Positions 1 through 8,006 are shown, counted from the stretch's first letter. The stretch: 10,482 nt of DNA from Microbacterium sp. (GCA_029267645.1 JAJUIM010000042.1:1-10482), one strand, 5' to 3'. Notes: generated from the letters alone by a model not told the origin. Translations and numbers: made by a program.

Positions 1-9
1 TCCACTCTA

Positions 10-179
10 CGCGGACCTTTCCGCGAACGTGCGCGGACCTCTAGGCTGGCGGATGGTGCGCCTCGCGCACACCACACTCGATAGGCTTGAGACCTATCTG
101 TGCAGGAACTCGGCCACAGCTCGCCTCCTCGCACACATCGATCCGCATTCCGGGCATGATCTGCCCGCACGACGAAAGG
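10..179 (+). promoter_or_regulatory. aceE upstream region: candidate promoters, operators and RBS
   Basis: This is the non-coding leader of aceE. Two TAGGCT hexamers that fit the actinobacterial TANNNT -10 pattern lie at 42-47 and 82-87; neither has a good -35. The second sits inside an inverted repeat with arms ATAGG (81-85) and CCTAT (93-97), a possible repressor operator covering the -10. A second inverted repeat, TCCGCG/CGCGGA (20-25, 32-37), overlaps a direct repeat CGCGGACCT (10-18 and 32-40), spaced 22 bp or about two helical turns. A third, CGGGCA/TGCCCG (151-156, 162-167) with a 5-nt loop, would form a small hairpin just before the ribosome binding site GAAAGG (174-179), which is 7 nt from the GTG start. 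The sequences are certain; their roles are inferred. Confidence 0.45.
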
Positions 180-186
180 TCACCTG

Positions 187-2916
187 GTGGCAGTTCACGA
201 TCAGGATCCGTACTCGCAGGGAGCCGCCGACAGCGATCCCGAAGAGACCGCCGAGTGGCAGGAGTCGCTCGACCAGCTGGTCGACGCGAAGGGCTCGCAG
301 CGCGGCCGCGAGGTCATGCTCAGCCTGCTCACGCGTTCCAAGGAGCGTCGTCTCGGCATCCCCATGGTGCCGACGACCGACTACGTCAACACCATCTCGT
401 CCGAGGACGAGCCCGAGTTCCCCGGTGATGAGGAGCTCGAGCGGCGGTACCGCCGGTGGCTGCGCTGGAACGCCGCCATGACCGTGCACAGGGCGCAGCG
501 GCCTGGCATCGGCGTCGGCGGGCACATCTCGACGTACGCATCCGCGGCCGCACTCTACGAGGTCGGCCACAACCACTTCTTCCGCGGCCAGGACCACGCC
601 GTCGGCGGCGACCAGATCTTCTACCAGGGCCACGCCTCCCCCGGCATGTACGCCCGCGCGTTCCTCGAGGGCCGGCTGACCGAGCAGCAGCTCGACGGCT
701 TCCGCCAGGAGAAGTCGGCGGCGCCCAACGGTCTGCCGTCGTACCCGCACCCGCGCATGATGCCCGAGTTCTGGCAGTTCCCGACCGTGTCGATGGGCCT
801 CGGCCCCATCAACGCGATCTACCAGGCGATGACCAACAAGTACCTCGAGGCGCGCGGCATCAAGCCCGTCGCCGACTCGCACGTGTGGGCCTTCCTGGGC
901 GACGGCGAGATGGACGAGGTCGAGTCGCGCGGACAGCTGCAGGTGGCGGCCAACGAGGGCCTCGACAACCTGACGTTCGTGATCAACTGCAACCTGCAGC
1001 GCCTCGACGGCCCCGTCCGCGGCAACGGCAAGATCATCCAGGAGCTCGAGAGCTACTTCCGCGGCGCTGGCTGGAACGTCATCAAGGTCATCTGGGGCCG
1101 CGGCTGGGACGACCTGCTCGCCCGCGACGTCGACGGCGCCCTGCTCAACCTCATGAACACGACGCCCGACGGCGACTTCCAGACCTACAAGACGGAGGAC
1201 GGCGCGTTCGTCCGCGAGAACTTCTTCGGCCGCGACCCGCGGGCGCTGAAGCTCGTCGAGAACTACACCGACGACGAGATCTGGGCGCTGCAGCGCGGCG
1301 GCCACGACTACCGCAAGGTCTACGCCGCGTTCAAGGCGGCCATGGAGCACAAGGGTCAGCCGACCGTCATCCTCGCCCACACCATCAAGGGCTACGGCCT
1401 CGGGCCGCACTTCGAGGGCCGCAACGCGACCCACCAGATGAAGAAGATGACGCTCGACGACCTCAAGCTCTTCCGCGACACGATGCAGATCCCGGTTACG
1501 GACAAGCAGCTCGAGGACGACCCGTACCGCCCGCCGTACTACCACCCGGGCGAGTCGGACGAGACGATCCAGTACATGCGCGAGCGCCGCCACCAGCTCG
1601 GCGGCTTCCTGCCCGAGCGCCGCGTCACCAACGTGCCGCTCGAGCTGCCGAAGGACAAGGACTACGCGCTGCCGAAGAAGGGCTCGGGCAACCAGGAGGT
1701 CGCCACCACGATGGCGTTCGTCCGCATGCTCAAGGACCTCATGCGCGTCAAGGGCTTCGGCAACCGCATCGTGCCGATCATCCCGGACGAGGCCCGCACC
1801 TTCGGCATGGACTCGTACTTCCCGTCCGCGAAGATCTACAACCACAACGGACAGAACTACCTGTCGGTCGACCGCGACCTGCTGCTCGCCTACAAGGAGA
1901 GCCCCGAGGGTCAGATCATGCACGTCGGCATCAACGAGGCGGGCGCGACCGCGGCGTTCACCGCGACGGGCACGTCGTACTCGACGCACGGCGAGACGCT
2001 GATCCCGGTGTACATCTTCTACTCGATGTTCGGCTTCCAGCGCACGGGCGACGCGTTCTGGGCCGCTGGTGACCAGATGGCGAAGGGCTTCGTCATCGGC
2101 GCGACGGCCGGCCGCACGACCCTGACGGGCGAGGGCACGCAGCACATGGACGGCCACTCGCCGCTCCTCGCGTCGACGAACCCCGCCGTCATCTCGTACG
2201 ACCCGGCCTACGGCTACGAGGTCTCGCACATCGTGCAGTCGGGCATCGAGCGCATGTACGGCGGCTCGCACCCCGACCCCGACGTCATGTACTACCTCAC
2301 GGTGTACAACGAGCCCTTCAAGCAGCCCGCCGAGCCCGAGGGCGTCGACGTGGACGGCATCATCCGCGGCATCCACCGCGTCGCCGAGGGCACGGGCGAC
2401 GGCCACCGCGTGCAGCTGCTCGCGTCGGGCGTGGGCGTGCCGTGGGCGCTCGAGGCGCAGGAACTCCTCAAGAGCGACTGGGGCGTCGTCGCCGACGTGT
2501 GGTCGGTCACGAGCTGGAACGAGCTGCGCCGCGACGGTCTCGCCGCCGACGAGCACAACTTCCTTCACCCCGACGAGGAGCCGCGTTCGGCGTACGTCAC
2601 CGACAAGCTGCGCCACGCCGAGGGCCAGCCGTTCGTCGCGACGAGCGACTACATGCACGCCGTGCCGGACCAGATCCGAAACTGGGTTCCGGGGCCGTAC
2701 TCGACCCTCGGCGCCGACGGATTCGGCTTCAGTGACACACGCGCGGCGGCCCGCCGCTTCTTCAAGATCGACGGCGCCTCGATGGTCGTCAAGGCGCTGC
2801 AGATGCTCGCCGACCAGGGCAAGGTCGACCGCTCGGTCATCGCCCAGGCGATCGAGAAGTACCGCCTGCACGATGTGTCGGCGGGCACCTCGGGCAACGA
2901 GGGCGGCGACGCCTGA
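187..2916 (+). CDS. aceE: Pyruvate dehydrogenase E1 component, homodimeric type
   Basis: Thiamine-diphosphate enzyme that decarboxylates pyruvate and passes the acetyl group to the lipoyl domain of E2 in the cytoplasmic pyruvate dehydrogenase complex. The 909 residues compare with about 887 in E. coli, so it is full length. The N-terminal third is close to E. coli AceE (H113 in GHIS, H149 in YQGHASPG, then [21 protein letters not shown]). The ThDP/Mg motif starts at GDGEMDE (238-244) and ends near N267/N269 in [11 protein letters not shown]. The mobile active-site loop carries HTIKGYG (398-404) and H416, which by alignment from memory matches E. coli H407. The cofactor-activating glutamate is E584 in GINEAGA, followed by [11 protein letters not shown] and the [11 protein letters not shown] segment. 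The GTG start at 187 is favoured by GAAAGG 7 nt upstream. E2 and E3 are not in the window. Family and function are secure. Confidence 0.97.
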   Translation: MAVHDQDPYSQGAADSDPEETAEWQESLDQLVDAKGSQRGREVMLSLLTRSKERRLGIPMVPTTDYVNTISSEDEPEFPGDEELERRYRRWLRWNAAMTVHRAQRPGIGVGGHISTYASAAALYEVGHNHFFRGQDHAVGGDQIFYQGHASPGMYARAFLEGRLTEQQLDGFRQEKSAAPNGLPSYPHPRMMPEFWQFPTVSMGLGPINAIYQAMTNKYLEARGIKPVADSHVWAFLGDGEMDEVESRGQLQVAANEGLDNLTFVINCNLQRLDGPVRGNGKIIQELESYFRGAGWNVIKVIWGRGWDDLLARDVDGALLNLMNTTPDGDFQTYKTEDGAFVRENFFGRDPRALKLVENYTDDEIWALQRGGHDYRKVYAAFKAAMEHKGQPTVILAHTIKGYGLGPHFEGRNATHQMKKMTLDDLKLFRDTMQIPVTDKQLEDDPYRPPYYHPGESDETIQYMRERRHQLGGFLPERRVTNVPLELPKDKDYALPKKGSGNQEVATTMAFVRMLKDLMRVKGFGNRIVPIIPDEARTFGMDSYFPSAKIYNHNGQNYLSVDRDLLLAYKESPEGQIMHVGINEAGATAAFTATGTSYSTHGETLIPVYIFYSMFGFQRTGDAFWAAGDQMAKGFVIGATAGRTTLTGEGTQHMDGHSPLLASTNPAVISYDPAYGYEVSHIVQSGIERMYGGSHPDPDVMYYLTVYNEPFKQPAEPEGVDVDGIIRGIHRVAEGTGDGHRVQLLASGVGVPWALEAQELLKSDWGVVADVWSVTSWNELRRDGLAADEHNFLHPDEEPRSAYVTDKLRHAEGQPFVATSDYMHAVPDQIRNWVPGPYSTLGADGFGFSDTRAAARRFFKIDGASMVVKALQMLADQGKVDRSVIAQAIEKYRLHDVSAGTSGNEGGDA

Positions 2917-2933
2917 TCGAGGGATCGGTTCGG

Positions 2934-2970
2934 CCGACGCGGGGCACCGCGCCCCGCGCGGCGTCGGTTT
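2934..2970 (+). terminator. Hairpin after aceE, probable intrinsic terminator
   Basis: A branched or bulged hairpin begins 17 nt after the aceE stop. The outer stem CCGACGC (2934-2940) pairs with GCGTCGG (2961-2967). An inner stem GCGGGGC (2939-2945) with GCCCCGC (2951-2957) competes with or stacks on it. A short TTT follows at 2968-2970. Actinobacterial terminators often lack a long T-run, so termination is plausible but inferred. Confidence 0.65.
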
Positions 2971-2982
2971 CAGCGTGACACG

Positions 2983-3013
2983 GACGGGCGGGCTCCCTCG
3001 GGTCCCGCCCGTC
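2983..3013 (+). terminator. Second hairpin between aceE and fasR (terminator or leader structure)
   Basis: A perfect 10-bp stem: GACGGGCGGG (2983-2992) pairs with CCCGCCCGTC (3004-3013) across an 11-nt loop. There is no T-run after it. It ends 8 nt before the fasR ribosome binding site, so it could be a second aceE terminator. If fasR transcription begins upstream of it, it would instead be a structured leader. No convincing separate fasR promoter is visible in 2917-3032. Confidence 0.5.
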
Positions 3014-3032
3014 TCGCGCACAAGGGAGTGAA

Positions 3033-4262
3033 ATGACGGACAGCACGCGTGCGTCCATGGACAAGCAGTCGACCCTGGCCTGGCTGCGCAGGATCTCGGG
3101 TGACATCTCGACGGCGACGCTCCGGCGTCTCGAGGAGACGCTGCCGTGGTACGCCGAGATGCCGCCCGGGCGGCGCTCGGCCGTCGGCCTCGTCGCGCAG
3201 GCGGGCATCACCTCGTTCATCGAGTGGTACGAGGATCCGTCGCAGACCCCCACGATCGCGGCCGACATCTTCGCGGCCGCGCCCCGCGAGCTGCTCCGCA
3301 GCGTGAGCCTGCAGCAGACGCTGCAGCTCGTGCGCGTCACGGTCGACGTCACCGAGGAGAAGGTGGCGGGCCGCGGCGATCACCTCCGCGAGGCGATCCT
3401 GCTGTATTCCCGCGAGGTCGCGTTCACGGCGGCCGACGTGTACGCGCGCGCCGCCGAGTCGCGCGGACTGTGGGACGCGCGGCTCGAAGCGCTCGTCGTC
3501 GACACGATCCTCACGGGCGAGACCGACGATGAGCTGCCGAGCCGCATCGCGGCGCTCGGGTGGCACGGGCACGGCGAGGTGAGCGTGCTCGTGGGCACGA
3601 CTCCCCCGTCGTTCGACGTCGACCAGGTGCGCCGCCGCGCGCGCAAGCTCGGCGTCGACGTGCTCATCGGCGTGCAGGGGTCGCGCCTCGTCCTCGTGCT
3701 CGGCCGCGCGGAGCTGCCCGGGCAGGCGCGCACGGGCGAGGAAGAGCAGTTGTCGTTCCGCGAGATCGCGACGCAGCTCGAGCCGTACTTCGGACCAGGC
3801 CATCTCGTGCTGGGGCCCACCATGGACGCGCTCGTCGACGCGAGCCGCAGCGCCCGCGCGGCCCTCGCGGGCTTCGCCGTCGCAGCCTCGTGGCGCAGCG
3901 CGCCCCGCCCCGTCGAGGCCGACGACCTGCTGCCCGAGCGCGCCCTCGCGGGCGACGCCGTCGCGAAGCAGACGCTCGTCGAGCGCATCTACCGACCGCT
4001 CGAGGGGCACTCGACCGACCTCGTGACGACCCTGTGGAGCTACCTCGACAACGGCCGCTCGCTCGAGGCGACGGCCCGCGAGCTGTTCGTGCATCCGAAC
4101 ACCGTGCGGTACCGCCTGAAGCGCGTGACCGACGTCATCGGCTGGGACGCGACCGGGCCCCGCGAGGCGCTCATCCTGCAGACCGCGCTGATCCTCGGAT
4201 CCATCAGCTCGTCCGAGCACGTGAAGCGCAGGCAGGCCGCGCGGCGCGCCGAGCGCCGCTGA
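3033..4262 (+). CDS. fasR: FasR-type PucR-family transcriptional regulator of fatty acid synthesis
   Basis: A 409-residue cytoplasmic DNA-binding regulator. The C-terminal end is a PucR-type helix-turn-helix domain (HTH_30 class), with the core SLEATARELFVHPNTVRYRL at 343-362 followed by the conserved DVIGWD...REALILQTALILG. The upstream ~340 residues have no catalytic motif or membrane segment; they resemble the GGDEF-like/effector part of this family. In Streptomyces coelicolor the gene in this position, directly before fabD, is FasR, an activator of the fabD-fabH-acpP-fabF operon; the same order here supports the name. It is not homologous to the TetR-type protein called FasR in Mycobacterium. 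ATG 3033 is preceded by AAGGGAG (3022-3028). The alternative ATG at 3057 has no ribosome site. Its effector is unknown. Confidence 0.85.
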   Translation: MTDSTRASMDKQSTLAWLRRISGDISTATLRRLEETLPWYAEMPPGRRSAVGLVAQAGITSFIEWYEDPSQTPTIAADIFAAAPRELLRSVSLQQTLQLVRVTVDVTEEKVAGRGDHLREAILLYSREVAFTAADVYARAAESRGLWDARLEALVVDTILTGETDDELPSRIAALGWHGHGEVSVLVGTTPPSFDVDQVRRRARKLGVDVLIGVQGSRLVLVLGRAELPGQARTGEEEQLSFREIATQLEPYFGPGHLVLGPTMDALVDASRSARAALAGFAVAASWRSAPRPVEADDLLPERALAGDAVAKQTLVERIYRPLEGHSTDLVTTLWSYLDNGRSLEATARELFVHPNTVRYRLKRVTDVIGWDATGPREALILQTALILGSISSSEHVKRRQAARRAERR

Positions 4263-4340
4263 CCGGTGTCGATCTCGGACAACGGTCTCGGCGATTCTTG
4301 TGAGGGTGTCGCCAGCCCGGATCGCGGTGCGCGGGGAAGA
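4263..4340 (+). promoter_or_regulatory. Candidate fab operon promoter and FasR target region
   Basis: This is the 78-nt gap between fasR and fabD. The FasR of Streptomyces acts upstream of fabD, so this is where an operator is expected. Visible elements are a direct repeat GGTGTCG (4265-4271 and 4305-4311), a repeated TCTCGG in the 4273-4290 stretch, and an inverted repeat GGCGA (4290-4294)/TCGCC (4309-4313) with a 14-nt spacer. GATTCT (4293-4298) is the only -10-like hexamer and it has no recognisable -35, which is compatible with activator dependence. GGGGAAG (4333-4339) is the fabD ribosome site. The binding-site role is inference. Confidence 0.4.
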
Positions 4341-5273
4341 ATGGATCGGGTGATTGTCGCCGCATTCCCCGGACAGGGCTCTCAGGCCCCCGGCTTCCTC
4401 GTCCCCTGGCTCGAGCTCGATGGCACGCGCGAACGCCTCGAGGCGTACTCCGACGCGTCGGGCGTCGACCTCGTCGCCGCCGGCACCGAGTGGGACGCCG
4501 ACAGGATCCGTGACACGGCCGTCGCCCAGCCCCTCATCGTGGCCGCGAGCCTGCTCTCGTGGCAGCAGCTCAACGAGACCGAGCGCGCCGCATTCGGCGG
4601 CGTGGCGGGCCACTCGGTCGGCGAGATCGCGGCGCTCGTCGCCGCGGGCGTCATCAGCGACCTCGACGGCATGCGCCTCGTCGGCACGCGCGGCCGCGCG
4701 ATGGCCGACGCCGCGTCGCAGGCCGAGACCGGCATGAGCGCGGTCGTCGGCGGCAAGGAAGACGACGTCCTGGGCGCGATCGCCGACGCGGGGCTCGAGC
4801 CCGCGAACTACAACGGCGCCGGGCAGATCGTGGCCGCCGGCGCCCTCGACGGCCTGCGCGCACTCGCCGAATCGGCGCCGCGCGGCACACGCGTGATCCC
4901 GCTGCAGGTCGCCGGTGCGTTCCACACGAGCTATATGGCCTCCGCCCGCGAGGCGCTGCAGGGCGCCGTCGACGCGATCGCCGACGTCGCGGATCCCGCA
5001 CTGCCGCTGTGGACGAACAGCGACGGCACCGTCGTGGACTCGGGCGCACGCGCCCTCGAGCTGATCGTGCACCAGGTGCAGCACCCCGTGCGCTGGGACC
5101 TCTGCATGGCGTCCTTCGCCGAGGCCTCGGCGGCGGGGCTCGTCGAGTTCGCCCCCGCCGGCGCGCTCACGGGGCTCGCCAAGCGCGGCCTGCGCGGCAC
5201 CCCCGCGGTCGCCCTCAAGACCCCCGACGACCTGGTCGCGGCACGCGACCTTCTCGCCGGCACCGCCAATTGA
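4341..5273 (+). CDS. fabD: Malonyl-CoA:ACP transacylase FabD
   Basis: Transfers malonyl from CoA to the phosphopantetheine arm of AcpP, supplying extender units to type II fatty-acid synthesis. It is 310 residues, the normal family length. Motifs in order: FPGQGSQ with GQGSQ at 11-15; GHSVGE at 90-95 with nucleophile S92; the malonyl-carboxylate-binding arginine R117 in TRGRAM; and the catalytic histidine H195 in AGAFHTSYM. S92 and R117 fall at the same numbers as in E. coli. The frame is open up to a GTG at 4266, but those 25 extra residues are unlike FabD and have no ribosome site. ATG 4341 puts MDRVIVAAFPGQGSQ at the true N-terminus. A GTG at 4350 is a less likely alternative. It is the first gene of fabD-fabH-acpP-fabF. 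Confidence 0.96.
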   Translation: MDRVIVAAFPGQGSQAPGFLVPWLELDGTRERLEAYSDASGVDLVAAGTEWDADRIRDTAVAQPLIVAASLLSWQQLNETERAAFGGVAGHSVGEIAALVAAGVISDLDGMRLVGTRGRAMADAASQAETGMSAVVGGKEDDVLGAIADAGLEPANYNGAGQIVAAGALDGLRALAESAPRGTRVIPLQVAGAFHTSYMASAREALQGAVDAIADVADPALPLWTNSDGTVVDSGARALELIVHQVQHPVRWDLCMASFAEASAAGLVEFAPAGALTGLAKRGLRGTPAVALKTPDDLVAARDLLAGTAN

Positions 5274-5295
5274 TCGCTGGCCGCAGGAAGAAGAG

Positions 5296-6297
5296 ATGAC
5301 TGCCGTCCTCACAGAAGCACCTCAGCACGCCCACTCGCGCATCCTCGCGATGGGCGCCGCCCGCGGCGAGAACGCCGTGCCGAACGACGACCTCGTGGGG
5401 CCGATCAACTCGAGCGACGAGTGGATCCGCCAGCGCACGGGGATCGTGACACGCACGCGAGCCGACCGCGGCACCTCCGCGACCGACCTCGCGACGGCGG
5501 CGGCGAAAGAAGCCGTCGCGAAGGCGGGCATCGACCCCGCCGAGATCGGCCTCGTCATCTGCGCGACGATCAGCAACCCGCAGCAGACGCCGTCGATGTC
5601 CGCGATCGTCGCCGACGCGATCGGCGCAACGCCCGCCGCGGCATACGACCTCAACGCGGCGTGCGCGGGCTACTGCTACGCGATCGCCCAGGCCGACGCG
5701 CTCATCCGTTCGGGCGCTGCGACCTACGCGGTCGTGATCGGCGCCGAGAAGCTCAGCGACGTGGTGGACCCGACGGACCGCTCGATCTCGTTCCTCCTCG
5801 GCGACGGCGCGGGCGCCGCGGTGCTCGGCCCGAGCGACACGCCGGGCGTCTCCGCCTCGCAGTGGGGATCCGACGGATCCAAGGCCGGCCTCGTGGGCAT
5901 GAACCACACGCTCACCGAGTTTCGCGACGGCGACTCGGAGTGGCCGACGCTGCGTCAGGAGGGCCCGAGCGTGTTCCGCTGGGCCGTGTGGGACATGGCG
6001 AAGGTCGCGAGGAAGACCCTCGACGAGGCGGGCGTGCGCCCCGAGGACCTCGCGGCGTTCGTGCCGCACCAGGCAAACGGCCGGATCATCGACGAGTTCG
6101 CGAAGCAGCTGGGGCTGCCCGACACCGTCGCGATCGGCCGCGACATCGAAACGACCGGCAACACCTCCGCCGCGTCCATTCCCCTGGCGACCCATCGCCT
6201 CCTCGAGGAGCGCCCAGAGCTCTCGGGCGGGCTCTGCCTGCAGATCGGCTTCGGCGCGGGCCTCGTGTACGCGGCGCAGGTCGTCGTCCTGCCCTGA
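5296..6297 (+). CDS. fabH: 3-oxoacyl-ACP synthase III FabH
   Basis: Condenses a short acyl-CoA primer with malonyl-ACP to start fatty-acid synthesis. In actinobacteria with branched lipids this enzyme normally accepts branched primers; that specificity is assumed, not read from the sequence. The 333 residues match the family. The thiolase-fold catalytic triad is C123 (LNAACAGYCYA), H258 (VPHQANGRIIDE) and N289 (ETTGNTSAASIP). The oxyanion/glycine-rich end GFGAGLVYAAQVV is intact. ATG 5296 lies 22 nt after the fabD stop with AGGAAG at 5285-5290, so the two are surely co-transcribed. The N-terminus is about ten residues longer than E. coli FabH, which is common in actinobacteria. Confidence 0.96.
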   Translation: MTAVLTEAPQHAHSRILAMGAARGENAVPNDDLVGPINSSDEWIRQRTGIVTRTRADRGTSATDLATAAAKEAVAKAGIDPAEIGLVICATISNPQQTPSMSAIVADAIGATPAAAYDLNAACAGYCYAIAQADALIRSGAATYAVVIGAEKLSDVVDPTDRSISFLLGDGAGAAVLGPSDTPGVSASQWGSDGSKAGLVGMNHTLTEFRDGDSEWPTLRQEGPSVFRWAVWDMAKVARKTLDEAGVRPEDLAAFVPHQANGRIIDEFAKQLGLPDTVAIGRDIETTGNTSAASIPLATHRLLEERPELSGGLCLQIGFGAGLVYAAQVVVLP

Positions 6298-6330
6298 GAA
6301 TCGCTCGCGCCGCCATAGACTGAATGGCGG
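6294..6330 (+). promoter_or_regulatory. Hairpin and candidate internal promoter upstream of acpP
   Basis: The 80-nt fabH-acpP gap contains a perfect 7-bp inverted repeat CCGCCAT (6310-6316)/ATGGCGG (6324-6330), with a 7-nt loop and TTT directly after it. This could act as a weak terminator or an operator. Overlapping the left arm and loop is TAGACT (6316-6321), a good TANNNT -10. CTGAGA (6294-6299, 4 of 6 to TTGACA), 16 bp upstream and over the fabH stop, could be its -35. An internal promoter would allow acpP to be made in excess of fabD and fabH. The structure is seen; the function is inferred. Confidence 0.5.
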
Positions 6331-6377
6331 TTTCCCGAGCCATCCGACTGACAACGCCACCAACAAGGAGAGAATCC

Positions 6378-6623
6378 ATGGCACTCAACACCGACGAGGT
6401 CCTCGCGGGCCTGGCTGAGCTCATCACCGACGAGACCGGAATCGACGCCGGTGAGGTCGCGCTCGAGAAGTCGTTCACGGACGACCTCGACATCGACTCG
6501 ATCTCGATGATGACGATCGTCGTCAACGCCGAGGAGAAGTTCGGCGTGACGATCCCCGACGAGGAGGTCAAGAACCTCAAGACCGTCAAGGACGCTGTCG
6601 ACTTCATCACCTCGAACGCGTAA
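6378..6623 (+). CDS. acpP: Acyl carrier protein AcpP
   Basis: A small acidic carrier that holds growing acyl chains on a 4'-phosphopantetheine group during fatty-acid synthesis. It is 81 residues, the usual length, and one PP-binding domain fills it. The attachment serine is S41 in DDLDIDSISMM. Isoleucine replaces the more usual leucine after the serine, as I recall for related actinobacteria. The helix III region DEEVKNLKTVKDAVDFI is typical. ATG 6378 is set by AAGGAG (6365-6370) 7 nt upstream. An in-frame ATG at 6324 is rejected: it lies in the hairpin and would add 18 unrelated residues. It is flanked by fabH and fabF, and by RNA hairpins on both sides. Confidence 0.97.
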   Translation: MALNTDEVLAGLAELITDETGIDAGEVALEKSFTDDLDIDSISMMTIVVNAEEKFGVTIPDEEVKNLKTVKDAVDFITSNA

Positions 6624-6632
6624 GTGATGCGA

Positions 6633-6656
6633 GGGGCGCCGCGCGAGCGGCGCCCC
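6633..6656 (+). promoter_or_regulatory. GCGA-loop hairpin between acpP and fabF
   Basis: Nine nt after the acpP stop is a perfect 10-bp G/C stem, GGGGCGCCGC (6633-6642) with GCGGCGCCCC (6647-6656), closed by GCGA, a GNRA-type tetraloop. No T-run follows; the next bases are GACATCTCCCCC. It is therefore more likely an mRNA 3'-end stabiliser, processing point or partial attenuator for acpP than a full terminator. It leaves 24 nt to the fabF ribosome site. Its role is inferred from position and stability. Confidence 0.6.
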
Positions 6657-6693
6657 GACATCTCCCCCAGCACTCGGAGCAAGGAAACCACGA

Positions 6694-7935
6694 ATGACCA
6701 AGCGCATCGTCGTGACCGGCATGGGCGCCACCTCTGCCCTCGGCGGCACCGTCGCCGACAACTGGAAGAACCTCCTCGCCGGCGTCTCGGGCGCGCGAGC
6801 TCTGGAGTACGACTGGGTCGAGGAGTACTCCCTCCCCGTCACGTTCGCGGCCGAGGCGTCTGTCCGGCCCGAGACGATCCTCGACCGGCCGACGGCCAAG
6901 CGCCTCGACGTCTCGACGCAGTTCGCGCTCGTCGCGGCGCTCGAGGCCTGGGCAGACGCGGGTGAGCCCGACGTCGCCCCCGAGCGCCTCGGCATCGACT
7001 TCGCGACCGGCATCGGCGGCGTGTGGACGCTGCTGAACGCCTGGGACACGCTGCGCGAGAAGGGCCCGCGGCGCGTCCTGCCGATGACGGTCCCCATGCT
7101 CATGCCGAACTCGGCGGCGGGATTCCTCTCGCTGCACTTCGGCGCCCGCGCGTTCGCGCGGACGGTCGCATCGGCGTGCGCGTCGAGCGTCGAGTCGCTC
7201 GACAGCGCCTACCACCACCTGCAGGCGGGCGACGCCGACGTCATCATCGCGGGCGGTGCGGAGTCGGCGATCCACCCCATCACGATCGCGGCGTTCAGCT
7301 CGATGCAGGCGCTCTCGAAGCGAAACGACGATCCCTCGACGGCCTCGCGCCCGTGGGACGCCGACCGCGACGGCTTCGTCATGGGCGAGGGCGCGGCCGT
7401 GCTCGTCCTCGAGACCGAGGAGCACGCGCTCGCGCGCGGCGCGAAGATCTACGCCGAGCTCGCGGGCACCGGCGTGACGGCAGACTCGCACCACATCACC
7501 GCGAACGACCCCACGGGTCAGGGCGCGGCGCGCGCCGTGCGGCAGGCGCTCGAGGCCGCGGGCCGCTCGGCCGACGAGGTCACGCACATCAATGCCCACG
7601 CCACCTCGACCCCCGTGGGCGATCCCGCCGAGTTCACGGCGCTGCAGTCCGTGTTCGGCGACCGCGTGCGCGAGATCCCCGCGAGCGCGACGAAGTCGGC
7701 CACGGGCCACCTCCTCGGCGGCACCGGCGCGATCGAGTCGGTGTACACCGTCAAGGCGATCCAGGAGCGCACCGCTCCCCCGACGATCAACCTCGTCAAC
7801 CAGGACGAGGCGGCGCCTTTCCGCGCGTCGACCTCGCCGCAGCAGCTCGCGGACGGCCCGCAGCTCGCGATCAGCAACTCGTTCGGCTTCGGCGGCCACA
7901 ACGCCGTTGCGGCCTTCGCCTCCTACGAGGGCTGA
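6694..7935 (+). CDS. fabF: 3-oxoacyl-ACP synthase II FabF
   Basis: Elongating condensing enzyme that joins acyl-ACP to malonyl-ACP with loss of CO2. It is 413 residues, as in E. coli FabF. The thiolase-fold catalytic set is complete: nucleophile C162 (SACASSVESLD), H302 (NAHATSTPVGDPAE), K334 and H339 (TKSATGHLLGGTGA), each one position from the E. coli numbering. The C-terminal SNSFGFGGHNAVAAF loop carries the gatekeeping phenylalanine region, with H where E. coli has T. ATG 6694 is preceded by AAGGAA (6681-6686). It ends the fab cluster and is followed by a long hairpin. FabG, FabI and the dehydratase are not in the window. Confidence 0.96.
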   Translation: MTKRIVVTGMGATSALGGTVADNWKNLLAGVSGARALEYDWVEEYSLPVTFAAEASVRPETILDRPTAKRLDVSTQFALVAALEAWADAGEPDVAPERLGIDFATGIGGVWTLLNAWDTLREKGPRRVLPMTVPMLMPNSAAGFLSLHFGARAFARTVASACASSVESLDSAYHHLQAGDADVIIAGGAESAIHPITIAAFSSMQALSKRNDDPSTASRPWDADRDGFVMGEGAAVLVLETEEHALARGAKIYAELAGTGVTADSHHITANDPTGQGAARAVRQALEAAGRSADEVTHINAHATSTPVGDPAEFTALQSVFGDRVREIPASATKSATGHLLGGTGAIESVYTVKAIQERTAPPTINLVNQDEAAPFRASTSPQQLADGPQLAISNSFGFGGHNAVAAFASYEG

Positions 7936-7950
7936 GCCAGAGCGAACATC

Positions 7951-7988
7951 ACGGCGCCCTCCCCGAGTGATCTCCGGGAGGGCGCCGT
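7951..7988. terminator. Bidirectional hairpin between convergent fabF and DUF3145 genes
   Basis: A 13-bp perfect stem, 7951-7963 (ACGGCGCCCTCCC) with 7976-7988 (GGGAGGGCGCCGT), is extended inside by a C-C mismatch and a 3-bp GAG/CTC step closing on TGAT. It lies 15 nt after fabF and 46 nt after the end of the DUF3145 gene on the other strand. There is no true T-run on either side. Position and stability make it the probable shared terminator. Confidence 0.8.
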
Positions 7989-8006
7989 TGGTCTCTGCGT
8001 CGGCGA

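Noticed and set aside
94..3021. A 975-codon open frame on the minus strand opposite aceE
   Set aside because: It mirrors the aceE codons. GC-rich third positions on the plus strand remove stop codons from the antisense frame. Its translation is Arg/Val/Ala/Leu-rich low complexity with no domain, and the sense frame is a complete conserved enzyme.
4266..4340. A 25-residue N-terminal extension of FabD from GTG 4266
   Set aside because: The residues resemble no FabD, no ribosome site precedes the GTG, and the segment is better explained as the regulated promoter gap.
2970..5312. A 780-codon minus-strand open frame opposite fasR and fabD
   Set aside because: It is the same composition effect. 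It runs across two real genes and their gap, has no ribosome site or recognisable motif, and is Arg/Ala/Gly-biased.
6324..6377. An 18-residue extension of AcpP from ATG 6324
   Set aside because: The ATG lies in the right arm of the hairpin. AAGGAG before ATG 6378 and the normal 81-residue length decide for the shorter form.
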